DNA of 64,000 nt from Endomychus coccineus. Its lineage: Eukaryota > Arthropoda > Insecta > Coleoptera > Endomychidae. The first letter of the stretch is position 1. Every line of letters begins with the position of its first letter. Under the pieces are notes generated by a model. The model searched no databases and had not been told where the DNA came from. It was given only the letters and a program-made list of their open reading frames with translations. Both the position numbers and the translations under genes were made by a program. Positions 47,630-59,317 of this stretch are shown piece after piece. The stretch lies in contig OY294067.1 of the NCBI GenBank assembly GCA_958510875.1, positions 247,581,736 through 247,645,735 on the forward strand, read 5' to 3'.

Positions 47630-48685
47630 TATGTAATTGAATCGGCCTAACAAAATTTTTCGGAAATATCTGTGTTTTTCTGAATTCATCTAGATTTTTT
47701 TGATATGATGTCTATGTTTGAGTATTTGATTGCTCCACCCACTATAGAGACAATTGCCCCGTTTCAATTGATCTTACGAATTTTGAAATTAGCAAATCAC
47801 ATAAAGTTGTGCAAATAGGATCTGTATTGCAAAGCGTAGTAGTCCTTGGTACAAGTGATACTTTTGACATTCATCTACAGTTTTTCGAATAGAATCTATA
47901 GTACTTCATGAATCATAATGACATGCTCTTATAGTTATCGAAATATAAAAGACAAATATCGCCCACTCATCACGAAATCTCCTAAACAATATAAAGGACT
48001 TTAAACTTGGCAGATTTGTTCCTTATACGATATAGGCACCCGCTGAAAACGGATTTCCGAAACTCAATGCCAAACGGGGTAAAAGGAATTCTATATATTA
48101 AGATGCTTGTGACTGGTAATATAATCACTTACAAATCGCATTACGGACATATCTATAGATTAATGGATCATCACAGTTCAGACTGTCTATGCTATAGTAG
48201 ACAACGCATAACCCATCAACAAGACAGGTAACGTTTACATGACAGGCAGGTGATACATTGACAGTCACATAATGTTCATAACAGACCATTCCATATCATA
48301 GCTATCCCTGTGAATTCGAATAAACTTTGACATGACGTAGAGTAAAATCTCACGTCTTGCCATGCCTTCAGCTTATTCTACTCATTATTTCATTTCCAGA
48401 TAATTAAAGTTTATGTGTAAAATTTCATTTTTGATTTATATAATACATGTTCCTGAATTTCAACATGTTCAACAGAAAATCAAAATTGAAATTTACTGAA
48501 GCCATATGATTATAAATAATTTTATATATTGAATGTAAGTGAATCTTTAAAAATGTTTTACAACAAATTAATAATTTACTACATTATCATTGAAAAATGG
48601 TATTTCCATCAAATTTCGAAATAAAAATATTTTTGTAACTGTTTTAACGAATTTTGATACATTTTTCTTCATCAGAGCCATGCTT
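47630..48685. other. No recognised feature
   Basis: 48210-48360 vaguely resembles repeat R (TAGAGTAAAATCTCACGTCTT) but not enough to call. Confidence 0.35.
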
Positions 48686-48689
48686 TATA

Positions 48690-50162
48690 CTGGGTTCCCC
48701 ATAATAGACTACCCATTTTATATTATTAATAAATTCCCTACGAGATAACTAAATAGGTTGTTCTCTGTGGGATTATCTTCTGTAGTCTTTGGGATTTAAG
48801 TAAATTATTAATCAAGTAGGCGCCTCTCACAAACAAATTTTATATTAATAATTTCGTGGAACGCTAGTTTTCTACGAGAAGTTTGTTAGTTTTCATCAAT
48901 AATTATTTAATTTTTTTGCTTTGAGACATTATTTCAACATCCGTTTGAACTTTCCTGGATTACTCAGTCCAACAACGTGTGTTTTGTGTAGAAACTTACA
49001 TAAGAAGCAATTCGATAGAAGAAGTTAGGCGTGCATTCCGGCGTCAGTTTAATAACAACAATAGGGGTCACGCGCCAAATCGTAAAACTGTTAAGTTATG
49101 GGTTCGTCATTGGCGTGAAAATGGTTCTGCACAAAATTTGAATAAGCCTGGACGTCGTAGAACAGTTCGTACACCAGAAAATATTGAACGAGTTAGAATT
49201 GCGCTTACGAGAAGTCCTAAAAGGTCTGCCAATCGACAAACCCTTATCCTAGGAATATCGAAGGGAAGCTTAGATCGAATTCTTCAAAGGGATTTAAAAT
49301 TTCATCCCTATGAATACCAAATGGCACAGCAAATTAGCAATCAAGATAAATAAGCAGGTTTGGCATTTTGTCAAGAATTTTTGGATTTACATCAAGGAGC
49401 AATTCAGTCTTCTAATGACCGACGAAGCAAATTTTTATTTGAACGGCTTGGTCAATAAACAGAATTTCAGATATTGGTCAGATGAAAATCCTCGTGAAAT
49501 CTTCACACAGAACCTCCATAATCCAAAAGTTGTTGTGTGGTATGGAGTAGGATCTTTTTTTTATTTTTTTGAGAATGAAAATAATCGCGCTGTAACAGTA
49601 ACATCCGAGCGCTACGTTAATATGCTAGAGACATTTCTCATTCCAGAATTAAATAGACGAGGATTACTAAACAATGCCATACTATTCCAACAAGATGAGG
49701 CAACAGCTCATACCGGCAGAAACTCAATGAGGGTCCTGCGAGAAATGTTTAATGGCCGACTCATTTCTCGATTCGGAGATTTGCCTTGGCCTTCGAGGTC
49801 CCCCGACTTAACGGCACCCGATTTTTTCCTGTGGGGATATTTAAAAGCCAAAGTGTTTGCGAGTCGTCCAGGTACAATCGAGGAACTGAAAGTCAAAATT
49901 CGTGAAGAAGTTGAAGGAATAGACGAAGGTTTGCTATGCCGTGTAATGAACCACTTTTTATCTAATATTGAAAAATGTGTTCAAGTTGGTGGAGGTCATT
50001 TAGTGATGTTTAAAAGTTAGAATTAAATTAGCCAAATATTCATAAGTTATCATAAATCCCGAAGAGTTAGCTGTAATTTAGTAAGATAAAAAGTTTGTTT
50101 TGTTAACTAAAAAAAATTTTAATTCAAATATTAAAATGGGTAGTCTATTATGAGGAATCCTG
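48690..50162 (+). mobile_element. Full-length DD41D-type mariner-like element
   Basis: TA at 48688-48689 and 50163-50164. Terminal inverted repeats of ~31 bp: CTGGGTTCCCCATAATAGAC at the left and its near-complement GTCTATTATGAGGAATCCTG at the right, both continuing into CCATTTT/AAAATGG. 1,473 bp including one transposase gene, the most complete autonomous-type copy in the window, though its gene is broken. Confidence 0.9.
48958..50020 (+). pseudogene. DD41D-type mariner transposase, nearly complete
   Basis: The first frame has an N-terminal DNA-binding part with IEEVRRAFRRQF, WVRHWRENGSAQNL, KPGRRRTVRTPENIERVR and ILQRDLKFHPYEYQMAQQ. A TAA at 49351-49353 interrupts a continuing family-like frame, and a frameshift near 49395-49415 moves to the second frame. 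That frame holds MTDEANFYLNG (first D), LFQQDEATAHTGRNS (second D; E replaces the usual G), WPSRSPDLTAPDFFLWGYLK (third D) and a GGGHLVMF tail. There are 41 residues between the second D and the D of TAPD. No ATG is found at the expected start; the frame opens at about 48958. At least two lesions, otherwise long and well preserved. Confidence 0.88.
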
Positions 50163-50164
50163 TA

Positions 50165-50640
50165 TATACCTGAGGAGGTGTAATAATTGATCTCAAGACC
50201 TGGTAGTACAAATCTACAAAAATGGATTGTGATAATTAAACATTACAATATTAATTTCAATTCATTATGTTAATGAATAATTTCTTCTAATCCAATTAAA
50301 ACTGCAAGAAACATTGGATCGGTGTGTGAAATAGTAATGTATGGCTAATTATCGAATTGAATTCAGCTAATTGAATACCTGAGATACTATTCTATGATTT
50401 TACAAATTTAAATAACTATGATTATTTTACAAATTAGATATTACATGATTTGCATTTCAGTACTACATATTACTAACAACTGATCAAGCTTAATATAATT
50501 TAATTTCAAGAATGACACAGTCATAAATGTAGGAATGTCAGATAATTTATATCTTTTTACGTAGAATTAAATACAATAGAAATGGGTAATTCAAAATTTC
50601 TGAATTTGATTAAGTTTGGATCAGATTATCATAAAGTTTT
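50165..50640. other. No recognised feature
   Basis: AT-rich, nothing supported. Confidence 0.4.
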
Positions 50641-50644
50641 GAAA

Positions 50645-50793
50645 GATTAGAGTTATCGTTAACACAATTGTTTCTTTTCATTTGAATACTTTCTAATATC
50701 AAAAGTTCCTCATTTTTTTGTAATATTCAATATTTTTGTAATATTGTAGTCAAATGAATGGTTTGTGTCTTTTACATGTTTACTAAGTGCAGT
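50645..50793 (-). pseudogene. Penelope-like GIY-YIG tail relict
   Basis: Minus strand reads ALSKHVKDTNHSFDYNITKI followed by LNITKK, then decayed sequence resembling the usual PLE C-terminus. The reading is cut at 50793 by the MITE, where the earlier part of the nuclease would be. This suggests the MITE inserted in the PLE, although the upstream part is not found on the far side. Confidence 0.55.
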
Positions 50794-51076
50794 CGGTCGT
50801 ATATACAGGTCTGGAAACTCGAGGCTGTTTCCTATGTGAGAAGTCAGCCCGCTAAGCGGCATCTGTTGCGTAGTACCAAAAGGGTGGCGCATGAGTCGAG
50901 GGATGCTCTCTGGCACGTATACGACCGTGTTTAAACGATATGGCGCCTAATCCTGACATCCTGACAACATACTTCGATCCATGCGCCAGCTGGTAGCTGA
51001 GCGACGGACTACGAGTTTGGCGACATGTAAGAGACTCATGTCAACAATAGAGTTTCCAGACCTGTATATACGACCG
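50794..51076. mobile_element. MITE with perfect 26-bp terminal inverted repeats
   Basis: 50794-50819 and 51051-51076 are perfect inverted copies (CGGTCGTATATACAGG...). 283 bp, non-coding. An internal CGTATACGACCG near 50916-50926 resembles the ends. A partial copy is at 1-155. No target duplication visible. Confidence 0.8.
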
Positions 51077-51079
51077 TAG

Positions 51080-52785
51080 GAATATACAGAATGGGTTTGT
51101 ATGGCTGAGGGAAGTTAAATATTAATATTAACTTTTGTCTTTATTTTATTTGAAGTAATAAATTCCTGTACATTCTTCTGGCTCAATTTGCACATATTTT
51201 CCTTCAAACTCGCTTCCACATTATCATTCATCAATTACCAATTCAATAAAAACTAGTAGATAAATTACATATGCATATAACACGAATCTCGAATATTTGA
51301 TAGGATATAACGCCCATTTGAGATAAAATAGAAGACTTTCAATTCACATCCGAATTGCTAACATTGTTAGATTAGGTCACTAGTTTTAGTTGCGTTTAAA
51401 CTGTTTGTACTTTGGGTTGGATCGACAATGTCTAGATATATTTACAATATCATAATATAAAATTAATGAGCAATGCTGAGTTTAATCTTCTTGTAGAATC
51501 ACTCATGAATTGTATATAGATGATTGCAATACTAAGAGAACTAATTACTGCAGATAGGATAGCGTGCACATGCAAGAATATTAATTAAACAATAAGAACA
51601 TTGTCTTGTTAGGAAGTTCCGTTCATGCGACAGAGTAAAGCAGCAACGGAGATATGGTTGTAAAAAGGCAGCCACTGGAACGGAATTAATTCTATTTAAG
51701 ATAGAACTTTATTACATACATCAAGCTCACTAGACAACCAAGCGTTGAAGATACAATCTCTAAGAAATGCCGTAATTCAGAAAGAATTTTGAGACTTAAG
51801 GATCGCATTTATAAGAACTTTACATATTTAGTAATTATATTGATGCAAATATTCTCCGAAGTAAGACAAAATGAAATGATTTAGACTCTCCACTTTTATA
51901 CTCGGCTCTTTTATTTTTATTTTTTATTTCCATTATAATTTGCGCAACCCTTGGAGCCGACTATTGAACTGCTCGTCATGTTTCTAGAATTATCAGAAAT
52001 GGTACTAGAAACAAAATGTTCAAGTTTTATGTCCCTCGTTCAAGAGCCAGCTCGAGAACAAAGGTTGAATTTAACAAATTTCATATCGAACAACCGTGTG
52101 GTACCCAAAATGTTGAAATTCAAATAATGATAGAAATTGTTTTGAAAAATTAATTGGAAAAAGAATAACTATGAATGCTATCCCGATGCTCATCGCCTCA
52201 TCATCATCTTGCTTATACACGAGAGGAAGACCTATAATCTTCGTTGAACATCGTGTGAGCTGACGGAGGAATGTTGGGAGGGGAGATGTTTAGAGGCTAT
52301 AGGCACCACAAAAGACCTCATTAGGGAGAGAGGTCTCGAGCTTGGCAATGATTGATGGACCAGCTTGAGCTCATCTAGTCTGCATACCTGGAATCTCTCG
52401 TGGTAGAATGGAAAGAAAAATATTCCTGGTATACAACGACCATGGGAATATCTCATGAAGAAGGGGAGCCCACCACCTTTCTACTATATTCCAGGAGCTC
52501 CATGTTTTTGCAAATTAGAAGTATGAGTGAATTTTTTACATATTACAACCCTCCAGTTCCAGCTTCGGAGAGCATCTCTAGAGTTCTTTTTTCTTATTTT
52601 AAATAATTTCATGTTTTCTTTTATTCTTCGAACATTTGGTAAACACAAATCGTTTGAAAATAACATTACAAATTACAAATAATTTGTATTATGTGCTATA
52701 ATAAGTACCAAATTTTCTTTGTAACAATTTATTAGATAACAATGCCTCAAAGCTACAATAACACATTAAACCTTGAATAGTAGAC
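51080..52785. other. No recognised gene
   Basis: ORFs at 52232-52456 (minus) and 52400-52606 (plus) are less AT-rich than their surroundings, but I recognise nothing in them. A host exon or old element cannot be excluded. Confidence 0.35.
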
Positions 52786-52789
52786 TGCT

Positions 52790-53030
52790 GCGGATAGCTA
52801 ATCATTGAAAAATCTTGGCTTCCGGATGAATTCCGCGTCACAATAGCTCGACTTGATGCCGACGTTTCGCCAACCATTACAGGTGACATCTTCTGGGCAG
52901 GCTTGAGGCTTGAACTGAAACTGGTTCTACTGGTTTCTGTAGCCGTATTTATTGTAGGAAAAATCCTTCACGCTACATAGTTCACTGCCTTTATTCCGGT
53001 GGTCAACTGCGTTCCGGCACCTGACCCTGT
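52790..53030 (-). repeat. PLE terminal repeat with decayed hammerhead-like core
   Basis: Shared with 28330-28510 and 5745-5830. On the minus strand there is TGCC, CAGAAGA (complement of 52889-52895; U4 to A), a stem II of ACC/GGT type, GAAA, CGTC, and GGCA pairing with TGCC. The A-C-G-U stem III has no loop, so it could pair only between two copies. Confidence 0.5.
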
Positions 53031-53040
53031 CGTTGTATGA

Positions 53041-54700
53041 TCATGTGCGGAGTGGAATTTTCGCGGATGGGTTTTCAAATGTTGGGAAGGTGAGTCCTGA
53101 GTCACGGTTCAGATTATTTGGATGTTTTAGGATTCCTATAGCTTCAAGGATTTTTCGGTGATAGAAGTTTGGGGCTCGGGCTAGGATTTTAGTATCTTCA
53201 AAAAGGATTTGATAATTAGTGTCAAACTTGTCTTCCACAAGTGCAGATCTACTGGTGTTACGAAGCCTTGTACAGCGCTCATGTTCTTTCACACGAGTAG
53301 CTACTGTACGAAATGTTTCACCAATGTAGACTTTACCGCAAGAACAGGGAATGCTATAAACACCTTCTAAGTGAAGAGGAGGAAGGGGATCTTTGATAGG
53401 TTTGTGAAACTGAGATAATTTTGGAAGTGTGGAAAAACGGGTAGAAATATCATGTTTTTGAGGATTTTGGAAATTCGATCTGTTATATTTTCAATATATT
53501 GAAGATAGGCCGTGGATACAGCAGGCGGGTGGGTTTCTGGCTCAGGTCGATTTGAAATTTTAGGTGAAGTGTATTTCTTCATGGCTTTTTGAATGTTGTA
53601 ATGGGAGAAATTGTTTGATAATAAGGCAGGTGAAAGATGTTTCAATTCTGATTTTAAGGATTGAGGTTGAGATAAGTTGACAGCTCTGTGAACCAGGGAG
53701 TTTATGACAGATTGCTTTTGGGCAGGGTGGTGGTGGGAAAGACCATTGAGGTATCTATCAGTATGAGTGGGTTTCCGATACACAGAATGTCCTAAAGTAC
53801 CGTCAGTCTGTCGACTAACCAATACATCCAGGAACGGAAGTGAACCTTGCGATTCGACTTCCATGGTGAAAAGGATATTGTGATGTGATGAATTTAAATT
53901 ATTGAGGATAGACAAAAATTAATTAACGGTAGCAAGTCCTTTGAAATGTTTTTGGCAGGTAACAATTCAGAAATTATGGAAAGGGTGTCTGGAATGGGAA
54001 CATTCGTAAACAGTGATTCGACGTCGGAGCTGATGAGCAAATCGCCCGGATCAACTTTTAGCGTTTGAAGTTTTTCAACGAAATGAAAGGAATTTATGAT
54101 AAAACTATTGGAATAACCTACGAGGGGTTTGAGAATAGATGACAGACAACGTGAGAGTTTATAAGTAGGGGATCCGATAGTGCTGACAATTGGTCTCAGG
54201 GGAACTGAGGGCTTATGCATTTTAGGCAAACCATATAAACGGGGACATTTTGAACAATGGAGGATAAGAAATTTCTTATCTTAATCAGGAATGGAAGAAA
54301 GACGGATAATTTGTAAAATTGAACGTTCTATAGAAGAGGGTGGGATCTTTTCGTAGGAGCTTATAGGAATTATTTTGCAGATGTTGCAGGATTTTGTTAA
54401 CATAATCTGAACAATTCATGACAACAGTGGAGTTTCCTTTATCAGCCCTCAAAATAGCCAAATCAGGATTTGATCTGAGTCAATTGAGAGCTTGAATTAA
54501 AGGTTTGGGGCAATTTGATTTAGGAATCTTGGAATGACGAAGATTAAACCTGGTTATCAGCAACGGCAATTTGCTTGAAATTTGAGTTTAAAAGGGGTTG
54601 AAGTAAAGGAGGAATGCAACCTCCTCTGAAATCATTCAGATATTCAATATAATCTCACGTAATCAGAGAAGTGATTATACCGTACCTGTTGTTGACAATT
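53041..54700 (-). pseudogene. Penelope-like element RT and GIY-YIG protein, RT core deleted
   Basis: From high to low coordinates, minus strand: an N-terminal block LAILRADKGNSTVVMN (about 54440-54485), LPKMHKPSVPLRPIVSTIGS (54170-54235), and DLLISSDVESLFTNVPIPDT (about 54000-54055). The sequence then jumps from LLPLINFCLS straight to SILNNLNSSHHNILFTMEVE near 53905-53935. The segment that should hold the catalytic YxDD of the RT is missing. After it come LPFLDVLVSRQTDG, VYRKPTHTDRYLNGLSHHHP, then the GIY-YIG nuclease GVYSIPCSCGKVYIGETFRT (about 53305-53365) with VKEHERC and a stop at 53041. Frameshifts lie near 54290, 53930 and 53460. Confidence 0.9.
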
Positions 54701-54704
54701 TGAT

Positions 54705-55205
54705 TGCCAACTATTTCCAAAACATGCATTTTCATATTCTTCCTTCTCTTATACGTTGCACATAAGCATCATTTTCAGAATTGGAGGAACTGAAAATAAC
54801 AAATTCCCAGATAATGAAACATAATTTGAAATTTAAGGACTCCTTCAAAATTAAAACTACTACTACTTAACCAACATTAACCATTGAGGGAAGTCACGTG
54901 ATCAATTGATCACAGCTCTTTATCTGAAATTACTAATCAACTGGGTTATCTCAACATTAGGGTTCAAGGAAAGGATGAAATAATTACGAACATGAACGAT
55001 AAGTTATGAACAGAACTTGACTGCTTGAAAGTCACTTTAAACTGGTATCTTAGGTCACATCCAACAGTTCAGATCTAAGAATCAAAATTTTATTTTTTCA
55101 CAATATTCGAATACAACCGCTTTGAAAACAAAATTCTCCTTCCGTCGATTATTTCCCTTTCGAAATCGAACTAGCTCCTGCTATTCCGTTACGAATGGAA
55201 CTCAT
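54705..55205. other. No gene; short shared repeat
   Basis: Contains GGGAAGTCACGTGA next to TCAATTGATCACAGCT (54893-54921), shared with 40215-40244. Otherwise nothing supported. Confidence 0.4.
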
Positions 55206-55206
55206 A

Positions 55207-56405
55207 CGAGCGCAAGGTGAAAACTTGAACAAGAAACGATTTATTTGGTCTAAACTTATTTTATTTCTCAACATAATGTCCTTGTAATCTAATACACTTC
55301 GATCCCTTTTAAATAATACGATTTTGGTTATCCTTCAAAATATGCGTGTATTTAGCGTTGACCTCATCGTTGGAGTCAAATCCCTTTCCGTCGAGTCATT
55401 TCTTCAAGTTTGGGAATAGATAAATATCACAAGGTGGCAAATCTGGAGAATATGGTGGATGACGAGCCAGTTCGTAGCGCAATTCATGCAATTTTGCCAA
55501 TGCGACTGCGAACCTATGCGCCGTTGTTTTGTCCTGGTGAATTCGCTTCAAATCGGCGTCGAATCGATCCAACAGCTCTACATAATATACGCCGATGATC
55601 ATTTTGCCTTTTCTTGGTAATCGATATAGACGATACCGTGTGCATCCCAAAAAACTGTTGCCTTGACTTTGTTGGGCGATAAACCCACTTTGACCTTTTT
55701 CGGCTTCGATTCGCCAAGACAAGTCCACTGTTTAGACTGTTCTTCGGTCTCTGGTGTATTGTGGTGACTCCATGTTCCGTCCACGGCTACGAAATGGGCT
55801 TCTTATCCTTCTTATCGCGCTTGAACATCGCCAAACACTTCTTGTTGTCACACCACAGAGAGTAAATGCGACACCTATCTGACAGATAGCTTTCGTATAT
55901 TCAAAAATTCATGCAAAATGTCCCGTACCCGTTCGGTTAAGATGCCCATAGCCTCAGCAATCTCGTGCGCTTTAACATGCGCATCGTTCAACATCATACC
56001 ATGGATTTTATCGACGATTTCTAGCATTGTAACCTCAATTGGACGACCTGAATGTTCGGCGTCTTTTGTGGTCATACTACCACAATGAAAATCAGTAAAC
56101 CACATGTGAATCGTTCCAGTCGATGGTGTAGAGTCCCCATAATGTTTAACAAGCGATGCTTTCGTTCGCGTAATGTTTTTTCCACGCAAGAAATAATGTT
56201 TAATCAAGACGCGAAGTTCACTTTTATCCATGCTTACAAAAATCTTCAAGGCTACTGGTTTTCGATGTGTTTCAAAACAGAAATGAATGACATATCAGTG
56301 TGAAAATTTTAATTCGTTTTAGTTAAATCATCACAAATATCTCACGGGATTTTCGATTGTGGCGTCATCTGTTTTATTTTTCAGGGACTTTTCACCTGGC
56401 TGTCG
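55207..56405 (-). mobile_element. DD34D mariner element, ~1.2 kb
   Basis: TA at 55205-55206 and 56406-56407. Ends CGAGCGCAAGGTGAAAACTTG and, read inward from the other end, CGACAGCCAGGTGAAAAGTC; the repeats are imperfect. 1,199 bp is a usual mariner length. It encodes one broken transposase on the minus strand. Confidence 0.85.
55396..56231 (-). pseudogene. Mariner transposase (DD34D), broken
   Basis: Starts MDKSELRVLIKHYFLRGKNI (ATG at 56231-56229), the usual mariner N-terminus, with DNA-binding blocks SGRPIEVTMLEIVDKIHGMM, AHEIAEAMGI and RVRDILHEFL. Frameshifts at about 55875, 55820 and 55795 break the linker. They are followed by VDGTWSHHNTPETEEQSKQW (first D), KATVFWDAHGIVYIDY, ELLDRFDADLKR, and HQDKTTAH (second D), with about a dozen residues missing just before it. 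LAKLHELRYELARHPPYSPD then LPPCDIYLFPNLKK give the third D, 34 residues after the second. The C-terminal part after FPNLKK is poorly kept. Resembles the mellifera-type mariners found in many insects. Confidence 0.88.
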
Positions 56406-56409
56406 TAGA

Positions 56410-57180
56410 TCTGAAAAAATACTCAGTTCTGGAAAAAAAAGTATGGCGTTGGTGTTCTAAACATTGATTACTTAGGCAGAAATACAATAAGATTAAAAAG
56501 TTTGCTACACAAATTCTGTGCTATTTCGGCATAAGAGTAAAAGCTCAAAATCGCTTAAAATGAAATCATAATAAAAGATAAATTGAATAGGTACATATTC
56601 AGTGATGGATACTTCTAGTTTAATTTTATTTATCCATAATACTGTGTCCGGAAATGACTACCGTAATTCATGTGGCTAATAGTACATCCAAAAATAAAAC
56701 ATAAAATCGTTTCTGCAAATGAATAATAAGAGAGATATGCCCCTCCAAAGAGGAATGATGAAAATCAGTTATTATCATCTTACAGTGAGTAAAATCCGCG
56801 CGTAGGTAGTAAATACGAATATGATCTTTCCAATTTTATACGACAAAAGTACATTCATATTCGAACAATATTTTCAATATTTATTGCAAGTTCGGAAGCA
56901 ACATAAATATAAAATAAATCAGGATGAGTATTCCTCAATCATTCTGTATCGATTATGATCTGCAAATACTTCCTTATTCGAATGAAATTGTCAGATATCG
57001 ACTGATTTCACTTCCCCCTTATCATATAGTGAACTCTGAAATTGAGATAGTCTTCGAAACCAAATTGCTCAAAATTTAGTTTGAACTGAATGCGATAATA
57101 CTCATTGGAATGGGTCGTGAAAACTGTGGAAACTGGAACAATACATAAATCTATGGTTTCGGCGTTTACGTAGTGTAAAT
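56410..57180. other. No recognised feature
   Basis: Nothing supported. Confidence 0.4.
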
Positions 57181-57186
57181 TCATAA

Positions 57187-57830
57187 TACTTCGGAAATTG
57201 GAGAATAAAACTCAGATTTTACACAAAACTTTTAAAATTTAATTCAAAAATGCTGACAAATTGTTTCACCACACTGTGGCATTTTCAAAGCAAAGAGTTA
57301 TCAACTAAAGCTAAATCTAATAGTATGTCCTTAAATATCAGGGATTAGAATGTGGTACAGATTGAGGGATGGGGGTGAATAATGGCGGGAGTGTGTTTAC
57401 AAAATTGTTAACAAGCGGTGAATTATATGTATCGATTTGATCATTTAATATTACATTTATTGTTTTTTTGAGTTTTTCAATATTTCTATGAATTCTAGTA
57501 TATTAAAATTATGTCCTTTAGAATATCGGGATTAAGGGTGAAATTGTGGTTATGTAATATTAAATGATGAAATCGATACATATAATTCACCGCTTGTTAA
57601 CAATTTTGTAAACACACTCCCACCATTATCCACCCCCATCCCTCAATTTGTACCACATTCTGATCCCTGATATTTAAGGACATACTTTTAGATTTAGCTT
57701 TAGTTGATAACTCCTTGCTTTGAAAATGCCACAGGGTGGTGAAACAATTTGTCAGCATTTTTAAATTGAATGTTAAAAATTTTGTGTAAAATCTGAGTTT
57801 TATTCTCCAACTTCCGAAGTGGAACAATAC
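57187..57830. mobile_element. Foldback element with ~270-bp arms
   Basis: Left arm 57187-57455 and right arm 57555-57825 are inverted copies differing at scattered bases; spacer ~100 bp. Anchors are CTTCGGAAATTGGAGAATAA against TTATTCTCCAACTTCCGAAG, and AAGCGGTGAATTATATGTAT against ATACATATAATTCACCGCTT. TGGAACAATAC occurs at 57134-57144 and again at 57820-57830. These could be a displaced target duplication or part of the element. No coding capacity. Confidence 0.8.
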
Positions 57831-57839
57831 ACCAAATAT

Positions 57840-59310
57840 TAGATCAATAAGAGTTCTTCAATCGGAGAACCCTTGATGAGGTTCGTTTTTGAAAATTATC
57901 CGTTGTCCATTGTATTGAAAATAAAACAGAAGCGTCATTTACTTGGATTAATTTAAGCTTGAAGTTCTAGATCCATGTAAAGATCCTTCCAAAGGTAAAC
58001 GTTGTGTAATATCCAAAATCTAGAGATAGTCACTTCAAATTGATAAATAGCTATGTCTGGATCTTCCCACACTAGAAACCTTGCACAATAGTGTGATGTC
58101 AAGGTTTCTGGACTAGGAGTATCCTAGCGAAAGTAGTTAGCTATTAATCTTACCGCAATAAGGAATGTGGTTCCACATTCTTTCATGTTTTAAATTATTA
58201 TAATCCATTCACATCGGCTATGAATCGACTGAATTTTCTCACTCTCGTGTATAAGAATAATTGAAAATCTTAAAGAGCGGATGACATAAATCATGCCATA
58301 AAGACATACTATTATAAACGATTAAGACAGAACTTACCTTGTGGGTATGGAATGATAATAGAAAATACAATACGAGAAGTTAGTGTGAAGATATAACTTT
58401 CGCCACAACCATTCTTGACTTGAGCGAAATGAAAAAGCCACGGTAATATATAGGCTCCGCGGATATGGCCGGCAAGAGGGATCGTTGAAGATGGGGCTGC
58501 TGATGATACGGAATTCTTAGGGGATAGGCGCCGACTACTTTGTTCACTTACAGCAGGAACGGATTAAGTGTTTTAAGGAAGTTCCAGGAAATATGGTCTA
58601 TACGTTACCAGGAAAGTGAAATGTACTGTTCAGAACAACTGCGTTGTTACACTCTTCACAGCCTTTATGTGAGACTACTATTTTTTGTTGAAAGAAGGGT
58701 ATTGATAAGATAACAAACTTACGATTTTTCAAACATTGAACCAGTTGTAGTATATGATCAATGTTATGTTTTATTGAGAAGATCGTTTAATTCAAATGTG
58801 AGCTATGCTTTTCCAACACAAAATTACGTTCGAATCATATATAAAAGCTGTGATTAAATAATCACGTTAATGTTAGTTGAATTGGATTGGGGATTCGAAA
58901 TTCGTCACAGTACGGAAGTAGACTTAAAATTCGTGAACTATATTCATCACATGGCATTCAGTCGTCCGATTTTGGAACTACGAAATTCGTCACATTGATT
59001 ATTGATTTTGAAATTCTATAATACAATGAAAACCTTGTTGATGCAACAATTTTGCCACCATAGGCGTCCATGTAATATTTTTATGTTTACAAAAAATTAA
59101 TATGATTGAGAAATTGAATTATGAGATCGGATTTACTTTATATATTCACTAAATTAGTGTAAAAAAAATGTGTAACATGTAATCAAAAATATAATGTACT
59201 TATAATACATACATTTTACATAACATTGACAATTTATACATAATAATACTACATATTTTATGGATTGTGTCCGTATATATTTGAAACGACTTCAACACAA
59301 TGGAGGGTAG
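57840..59310. other. No gene; small hairpin
   Basis: AGAAACCTTG near 58073 is mirrored by CAAGGTTTCT near 58100, a ~36-bp hairpin. No coding motif in the stretch. Confidence 0.4.
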
Positions 59311-59317
59311 TTATCTT

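Noticed and set aside
48690..50162. Active autonomous mariner
   Set aside because: In-frame stop at 49351-49353, frameshift near 49400 and no ATG at the expected start.
50710..50916. 68-codon minus-strand ORF as a gene
   Set aside because: It fuses MITE sequence to a PLE tail by chance; only the PLE part (50710-50793) has family resemblance.
52232..52606. Host gene exon
   Set aside because: Base composition is slightly different, but there are no splice-site-bounded frames or domain I recognise. Left unannotated.
58073..58109. Small hairpin as a microRNA precursor
   Set aside because: Only about 10 bp of perfect stem plus weak extension; too short, with no mirrored arm conservation to judge.
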